DNA of 47,429 bases from a bacterium. GTDB taxonomy: Bacteria; DRYD01. Shown piece by piece: positions 42,517-47,429 of this stretch; the stretch's first letter is position 1; each line of letters starts with the position of its first letter. The notes under the pieces were generated by a model. That model was not told the DNA's origin. It made no database searches and worked only from the letters and a program-made list of their open reading frames with translations. Location: the NCBI GenBank assembly GCA_030549815.1, contig JAUQQQ010000002.1, positions 1 to 47,429 on the forward strand, read 5' to 3'. A program made the position numbers and the translations under genes.

Positions 42517-44376
42517 ATGAGTGAAGTTTACTTTAATAAATACAAGCCTGTATTTGAAAATTATAAAATCTTAAAAAATAGTAAAAAAAATAAAGGTAAA
42601 AAAAAGAGTTATATAGATTTCTTTACCCATAATAAAAATCATATTTATATTAAGAGTATTCCAAAATACATTTCAAATACCTCATCTATTCCACTTAGCT
42701 CTAATAACTTGTTTAAAGCTTTTTTGAAATCAATAAACAAAAATTACCTTATTCCTTCTGAATTGAAAGATTCTTTCCCACAAACTTTCAAACTGATAAA
42801 TGATTTGGAATTTTTAAATTATAAAATTGATTATTACCAGCCTATATATAGCATTTTGTCTAACAGATTAGTTCAAAATTTTGATTATTTATTTAAGGCG
42901 GGGATTATATTTTTCCTTCTTGCTAATTCAAAAAATGATCAAAAACAAATAGATGAACTGAAAAACTTAATGAAAGCTAACAATGATACACTTTTGGATG
43001 AAGTAAATTTTTTCCTTGATAACCAAACTTACCTAAATAAAAAGGTTTTTGAGTTTTTATCAAATTTATTCTTGTCCAACTCTGTGTTTTATTCTTCAAA
43101 CATTCCTCAAAATTCTTTTGAGTTATTTGTTGATTCAAAAAGAATATTATATGAATTAAACAATAAATCTTTTATAGATTCAAATCTTTTATCTGAAATA
43201 AATAATTTTCTTAATAGTTTTTCATCTTCTATTGGTATCAATTTGAATACTTACTTAAAAAATGTTAATTACTCTGATATAGAAATTTGGAGAAAAATTT
43301 TCTCTTACTTTTCCTCTATTTTGAATGTTTTTAATAATATTAAATCTTATCCAATACAAAATAAGCAAGACTTAGAAAAATTTTTGGAACTAATGTATTT
43401 ATTAAACTTATCTGTTAAAGACTCTTCTAACGCTTTTTACGTACAAAACAAACTACCAAAGGAACACAAGGATATATTTTCTAAATCCATTGATAGTTAT
43501 CAATCTTCTTCTTTTTCATATGATATAGCAGTTAAAAATACTTCTTCGGATTTCCTTTCTTCTTACAACCTTTATGTTAATTCTTTTATCAAAAAAACTC
43601 TAAAAAATAAAGATTTTTCTTATGGTGATTCATACCATTTTCTTAGAATATATCTCTATTCTTCTTACCTTTTAGAGTTATTGAAGAATTCAATGGATAA
43701 TACTAACGAATTTAAACAATATAAACAATTTTTGGCTTCTACACTTTTGAATAAAGGTTTTGCTAATAATTTTTATCAAATTCTAAATTTACCAGACAAA
43801 CAAAAAATTTTATCAGCTTTAGAAATATTGCGAACAGTTTCCTTAAGAGCTACTTTTTTTGCTTTTCCCAATGACCAAAATCTTCCTAAAGACAGAACTT
43901 TATACCTCAGACTTAACTTTTGGATAAAGGTGTTTAAAAATATTCCAAAAGATGATAATTATCAAAAAAATGTTAATTATATGCTTTCTTATTTAAGAAA
44001 AATATTATCTGACTACCCAAATACTAATCAATTAATTTCTGTTTTTTCTTTTTTAGATTCAAAGAATATAAACTATCTGATTACTTATTTAGATTCTATA
44101 TTTTCACTACTTTCTTCTTCAAATATATCAAAAAAATATGAAAACCTTGATTATTTGTTTTCCCAGTCTGTAATCTATACTTATTTTCAAAATGAGCCTA
44201 ATTTTTCTAAATCCATGGTTGATAATTTTATAAGTAATATTTATCAAAATGATAGAGAGTTATTGCCAATAACCGATGATTATAATTATTATTCTTCTCT
44301 TGATAGTAAATCATCTACTAATGCTTTGTTAAATGTGCTTGGATCATATTATAATAACTGTTTGGCTCTTTTATAA
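42517..44376 (+). CDS. Orphan 619-aa helical protein
   Basis: I do not recognise this protein. It is rich in Asn, Ser, Leu and Phe. Long amphipathic helical stretches (such as LLDEVNFFLDNQTYLNKKVF, NLDYLFSQSVIYTYF) give it an alpha-solenoid look. No signal peptide, membrane segment, Cys cluster or nucleotide motif is seen. ATG 42517 has no ribosome site; TAAATTATAG directly before it could be a -10 box, so the message may be leaderless. Codon use fits neighbours. Confidence 0.75.
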   Translation: MSEVYFNKYKPVFENYKILKNSKKNKGKKKSYIDFFTHNKNHIYIKSIPKYISNTSSIPLSSNNLFKAFLKSINKNYLIPSELKDSFPQTFKLINDLEFLNYKIDYYQPIYSILSNRLVQNFDYLFKAGIIFFLLANSKNDQKQIDELKNLMKANNDTLLDEVNFFLDNQTYLNKKVFEFLSNLFLSNSVFYSSNIPQNSFELFVDSKRILYELNNKSFIDSNLLSEINNFLNSFSSSIGINLNTYLKNVNYSDIEIWRKIFSYFSSILNVFNNIKSYPIQNKQDLEKFLELMYLLNLSVKDSSNAFYVQNKLPKEHKDIFSKSIDSYQSSSFSYDIAVKNTSSDFLSSYNLYVNSFIKKTLKNKDFSYGDSYHFLRIYLYSSYLLELLKNSMDNTNEFKQYKQFLASTLLNKGFANNFYQILNLPDKQKILSALEILRTVSLRATFFAFPNDQNLPKDRTLYLRLNFWIKVFKNIPKDDNYQKNVNYMLSYLRKILSDYPNTNQLISVFSFLDSKNINYLITYLDSIFSLLSSSNISKKYENLDYLFSQSVIYTYFQNEPNFSKSMVDNFISNIYQNDRELLPITDDYNYYSSLDSKSSTNALLNVLGSYYNNCLALL

Positions 44377-44393
44377 ATTTTATTTGCTTTAAT

Positions 44394-45597
44394 ATGAATA
44401 TTGAGAATTGTGATTTTGTGGTTATTGGAGCGGGTATAACAGGACTTTTTCTTGCTAAAAATTTAGCTGAAAAATATCCCAATAAAAAGATCATTATTAT
44501 CGAAAAAGAAAAAGATGTTGGTTATCATACAAGTGGAAGGAATAGTGGTGTTATTCACGCCGGAATTTACTATAAACCAAACTCTCTAAAAGCTAAGTTT
44601 TGCAAGGAAGGAAATGAATTTTTAACAAATTACTGTCTGAAAAATAATATCCACATAAATAAGGTTGGAAAATTAATTGTCCCTACCAATGAAAAAGAAT
44701 TAGAAAAACTCTATGAAATATATGATAGAGCAAATAAAAATCAAGCTGTTGTTAAATTGGTCGACTCATATGAAGCTAAACAAATAGAACCAAAAGTAAA
44801 AGTTTTTCAAAAAAGCAGTATGGAATCCTAATACTTCTACTGTCAACCCTCTTGATATGCTCTTTTCATTGAAGAAGGAATTAATTGAAAAGGAAATCGT
44901 TTTTTTATTTAATACTAATATTTTTAAAATAAATTGTAATGATAATACCCTAAAAGTAATTAATGGAAAAAGAATAACGATTATAAAATGGAGAGAGAAA
45001 TTTATCAATTGTGCAGGTTTATACACAGATAAAATAGCTAAAATTTTTGGCTTAGCAAAACATTACATTGTGCTACCTTTTAAAGGATCATATCTTCAAA
45101 CTAATAAAAGAATTCTTAACACTAATGTTTATCCAGTTCCTTTATTGGATAGTTTCTTAGGAGTCCATTGGACAATTTACAAAGATAAAACTAAAATTGG
45201 ACCAACTGCATTCCCTGTGTTATCTAGAGAAAACTATCATCTCTTTGAAAATATAAAAATTAATGAACTTCTTCAATCTGTTATTTACAATCTAATTTTG
45301 GCAATAAAAAATGACAATTACAGAAAATTTGCTCTTGAGGAGATGAAAAAATATATTGGAAAAAATATTTTTCAACAGGGATTAAATTTAGTTGAATTTG
45401 ATAAAGAAGTTATTGAAGATTTTAAACCTTCAGAGCCAGGAATAAGAGCTCAAATTTTGAATACTAAAACTATTAAGTTGGAAGAAGATTTCATTATTGA
45501 AAAAACGGATAACAGTATTCATGTTCTTAATGTTGTGTCTCCAGGGTTTACATCCTCTTATCCTTTTACTAAATTGATCGTAAATAATTATGTGTAG
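44394..45597 (+). pseudogene. lhgO: L-2-hydroxyglutarate oxidase-like FAD enzyme, frameshifted
   Basis: The N-terminal part (44394-44831) has the FAD motif VVIGAGITGLFLA, IIIEKEKDVGYHTSGRNSGVIHAGIYY (in parts) and LKAKFCKEGN, as in LhgO. It stops after KVFQKSSMES. In the next frame the family continues AVWNPNTSTVNPLDMLFSLK (44813 on), then FINCAGLYTDKIAKIFG, LPFKGSYL, GPTAFPVL and the end SPGFTSSYPF. One A fewer in the A6 run at 44809-44814 restores a ~400-aa enzyme, normal length for LhgO. The rest is undamaged, so this is a recent lesion, a slippage site, or an assembly error. Confidence 0.88.
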
Positions 45598-45641
45598 TTT
45601 AAGCAGGATTGTTTTTATCTGAATAAAATTTAATTTTAGAA

Positions 45642-45980
45642 ATGAAATATTTTGCTTTAGCATGTGGCATATTATTTGCTATTTACTATATTTTGGATGA
45701 AGATAAATTTGTGTTTATAGATAATTTTTATCTTATGATTCACGAGTTTGGACATATGTTTTTTAGTGTTTTGGGTAATACTGTTGGCTTATGGGGAGGA
45801 ACTATAATGCAATTACTTCTTCCTGCTATTATTATTTTGAATGTTTCACGGTATGTAGTGGATGCACAAGAGATGGCATTACCACTGTTTTCTCCTGGAG
45901 TGAATAATGAAAGTGTTATAAATGATTGGAATGCTATCTTTTATATGGCTGATATTTCAAGAAAATCCGAAGGAAATTGA
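45642..45980 (+). CDS. Small membrane HEFGH protein (M50-like)
   Basis: A 112-aa protein with two or three membrane segments. MIHEFGHMFFSVLGNTVGLWGGTIMQLLLPA (in parts) carries an intramembrane-type HExGH zinc motif. RYVVDAQEMALPL and NDWNAIF match the rest of a short M50-like family I recall as about 150 aa. A third zinc ligand is not obvious, so it may be a non-proteolytic relative. No ribosome site is evident. The end overlaps the frame-start of the next gene. Confidence 0.7.
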   Translation: MKYFALACGILFAIYYILDEDKFVFIDNFYLMIHEFGHMFFSVLGNTVGLWGGTIMQLLLPAIIILNVSRYVVDAQEMALPLFSPGVNNESVINDWNAIFYMADISRKSEGN

Positions 45981-45985
45981 AAATT

Positions 45986-47296
45986 ATGGAAATAGTTGAA
46001 AAAATAATAAAAAAAATTGAAAGCAAAGAAGTAATTATTGGAGTCATAGGATTAGGTTATGTTGGATTACCTATCCTTATTAATTTCGCTTCAAAAGGTT
46101 TTAAAGTTATAGGATTTGATATAGATAAAAATAAAATCGAAAAATTAAACAAAAATATAAGCTATATAAAACATATACCTTCAGAAAAATTGGAAGGAGT
46201 TAAAGATAATTACCAGGCAACAGAAGATTTTAGTAGATTAAAAGAAGCGGATTTTATAATTATCGCGGTGCCTACTCCACTTGATAAGCACAGAAACCCT
46301 GATATGAGATTTGTTTTTGACACATCAAGAATTATTGCCCAGAATCTAAGACATTATCAAGTTATCATTTTGGAATCTACTACTTATCCAGGAACTACTG
46401 ATGAAGATGTTAGGAGCATTTTAGAAAGTAGTGGTTTAAAAGCGGGAATTGATTTCTTTTTAGGATTTTCTCCTGAAAGAGAGGATCCCGGAAACAAACA
46501 GTATTCATTTTCTAACATCCCAAAGATAGTTAGTGGTTATACTCCTAATTGCCTAAAATTAATAAAAAAATTGTACGAACAGGTTGTAGAGAAAGTTGTA
46601 GAGGTTAGTAGTACTAAGGTTGCAGAAGCTGCGAAACTCTTGGAAAATATATATAGGTCTGTCAATATTGCTCTTGTTAATGAATTAAAAATAGTTTTTG
46701 ATAGAATGGGAATAGATATATGGGAAGTTATAGAAGCTGCTAAGACTAAACCGTTTGGATTCCAAGCTTTTTATCCGGGCCCTGGCCTGGGAGGACATTG
46801 TATCCCTATCGACCCATTTTACCTAACCTGGAAAGCTAAAGAATATGATATAACTACAAGGTTCATAGAACTCGCAGGCGAAATTAATTCTTACATGCCG
46901 TATTTTGTCATAAATAAAGTAATCGAGGTTATGAATAGATATAACAAAAGTATATTTGGTAGCAAGATTTTGGTTTTAGGAGTTGCCTATAAGAAAGATA
47001 TTGATGATGCTCGTGAATCCCCAGCTTTGAAAATAATAGACATATTGACAAAAAATTATTTCTGCTTTGTCGATTATCACGACCCCTATATTCAAGAATT
47101 AGGAGAATTTAGAAAATATAAATTTAATCATAAATCTATTGAGTTGTCAGAGGAAAATCTAAAAAAGTATGATTGTGTTATTGTAATTACTGACCACGCC
47201 GTTTATGATGGAGATTTTATTGCCAAAAATTCAAAAATGGTAATCGATACCAGAAATCTAATAAAGAAAAAATACCCAAATGTTTTCAAAGCATGA
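45986..47296 (+). CDS. UDP-N-acetylglucosamine/mannosamine-type nucleotide sugar dehydrogenase
   Basis: A 436-aa enzyme oxidising C6 of a UDP-HexNAc to the uronate, feeding surface polysaccharide synthesis. It has the NAD motif VIGLGYVGLPILINFA, then AVPTPLDKHRNPDM, LESTTYPGTT, FSPEREDPGN, LLENIYRSVNIALVNEL (in parts) and the catalytic Cys in GGHCIPIDPFYL. The fold and PGP-GGHC loop fit the WbpA/WecC branch rather than simple UDP-glucose dehydrogenase. ATG 45986 follows AAGGAAA at about 11 nt; TTG 45977 overlapping the previous stop is possible. Confidence 0.92.
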   Translation: MEIVEKIIKKIESKEVIIGVIGLGYVGLPILINFASKGFKVIGFDIDKNKIEKLNKNISYIKHIPSEKLEGVKDNYQATEDFSRLKEADFIIIAVPTPLDKHRNPDMRFVFDTSRIIAQNLRHYQVIILESTTYPGTTDEDVRSILESSGLKAGIDFFLGFSPEREDPGNKQYSFSNIPKIVSGYTPNCLKLIKKLYEQVVEKVVEVSSTKVAEAAKLLENIYRSVNIALVNELKIVFDRMGIDIWEVIEAAKTKPFGFQAFYPGPGLGGHCIPIDPFYLTWKAKEYDITTRFIELAGEINSYMPYFVINKVIEVMNRYNKSIFGSKILVLGVAYKKDIDDARESPALKIIDILTKNYFCFVDYHDPYIQELGEFRKYKFNHKSIELSEENLKKYDCVIVITDHAVYDGDFIAKNSKMVIDTRNLIKKKYPNVFKA

Positions 47297-47429
47297 AAGT
47301 TTCTAACCACTTATTAAAGTAAAGTAAACTACAAATGAAATTGAAAGTTATTCTATATTAAGTTATTCTATTAAGGAAGAGAGCAAAGGAGATATTGGAA
47401 AGGTTTTATAGATGTTTTAATGGTTTTTA

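Noticed and set aside
47297-47429. Start of another gene at the right edge (TTG 47395 after AAAGGAG)
   Set aside because: Only 11 complete codons are visible before the window ends; cannot be supported.
1-47429. tRNA, rRNA or other standard RNA genes
   Set aside because: No cloverleaf-like or rRNA-like sequence was recognised in the gaps, which are mostly under 200 bp.

Overview
The window is AT-rich (roughly 30% G+C by eye) and densely packed with short, often overlapping genes. It comes from a bacterium: bacterial S2, S10-operon and L10-L7/L12 proteins, a bacterial sigma factor, asparaginyl-tRNA synthetase and a TsaE-type ATPase. A probable envelope protein ending in Phe (TamB/AsmA-like), several lipoproteins and a PilB/GspE ATPase suggest a diderm. 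A CRISPR-like motif ending ATTGAAAC, a type-Z zinc S14 and an archaeal-looking methyltransferase fit an uncultivated, perhaps thermophilic lineage, but I cannot name it.

Layout. 1-717 is a tandem array of about 89-bp units; each has a CRISPR-repeat-like motif plus two small hairpins. 730-2330 (minus) is a decayed AAA-ATPase/PD-(D/E)XK gene containing several short palindromic insertions. 2445-7422 (minus) carries rhodanese, a TsaE-like ATPase with an apparent ATA start, a lipoprotein metalloprotease and pilB. 7535-17315 (plus) has an RluA-type pseudouridine synthase, a small Cys-rich protein, a conserved hypothetical, DUF3084 + RuvC-like + COG2521-like methyltransferase, and a 1538-aa envelope protein. 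17412-17768 (minus) is a small charged protein. 17972-23318 (plus) has rpsB, a CofE-like protein, comEA, a metallo-beta-lactamase-fold protein, a glycosyltransferase carrying a triplicated palindromic insert, and an orphan solute-binding lipoprotein.

23429-33037 is a rearranged S10/spc operon: S10, an inserted MFS transporter, then L3 to L6. It jumps from L6 directly to L36 and S13, so L18, S5, L30, L15, SecY, Map and IF1 are absent, as are S11, S4, RpoA and L17 after S13. ruvX (frameshifted at an A10 run), a MetE-like methyltransferase and birA follow. 35321-40756 (minus) has rplJ-rplL, a DUF4388/roadblock-like acidic protein, cvpA, asnS and a group-3-like sigma factor. 40916-47296 (plus) has a small helical protein, a CCA-adding enzyme, an orphan 619-aa protein, a frameshifted lhgO, a small membrane HEFGH protein and a nucleotide-sugar dehydrogenase.

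The strongest unexplained signals are RNA- or DNA-structural: (1) the CRISPR-like array whose spacers are homologous to one another and show compensatory changes in their hairpins; (2) two H-type pseudoknot candidates with the same architecture in the rplX-rplE and rplJ-rplL gaps; (3) a 27-28-bp two-hairpin palindromic element, present three times in frame inside a glycosyltransferase gene and once in the pseudogene. Several genes also need a non-standard reading event (poly-A frameshifts, an ATA start). Assembly homopolymer error has to be excluded for the frameshifts.
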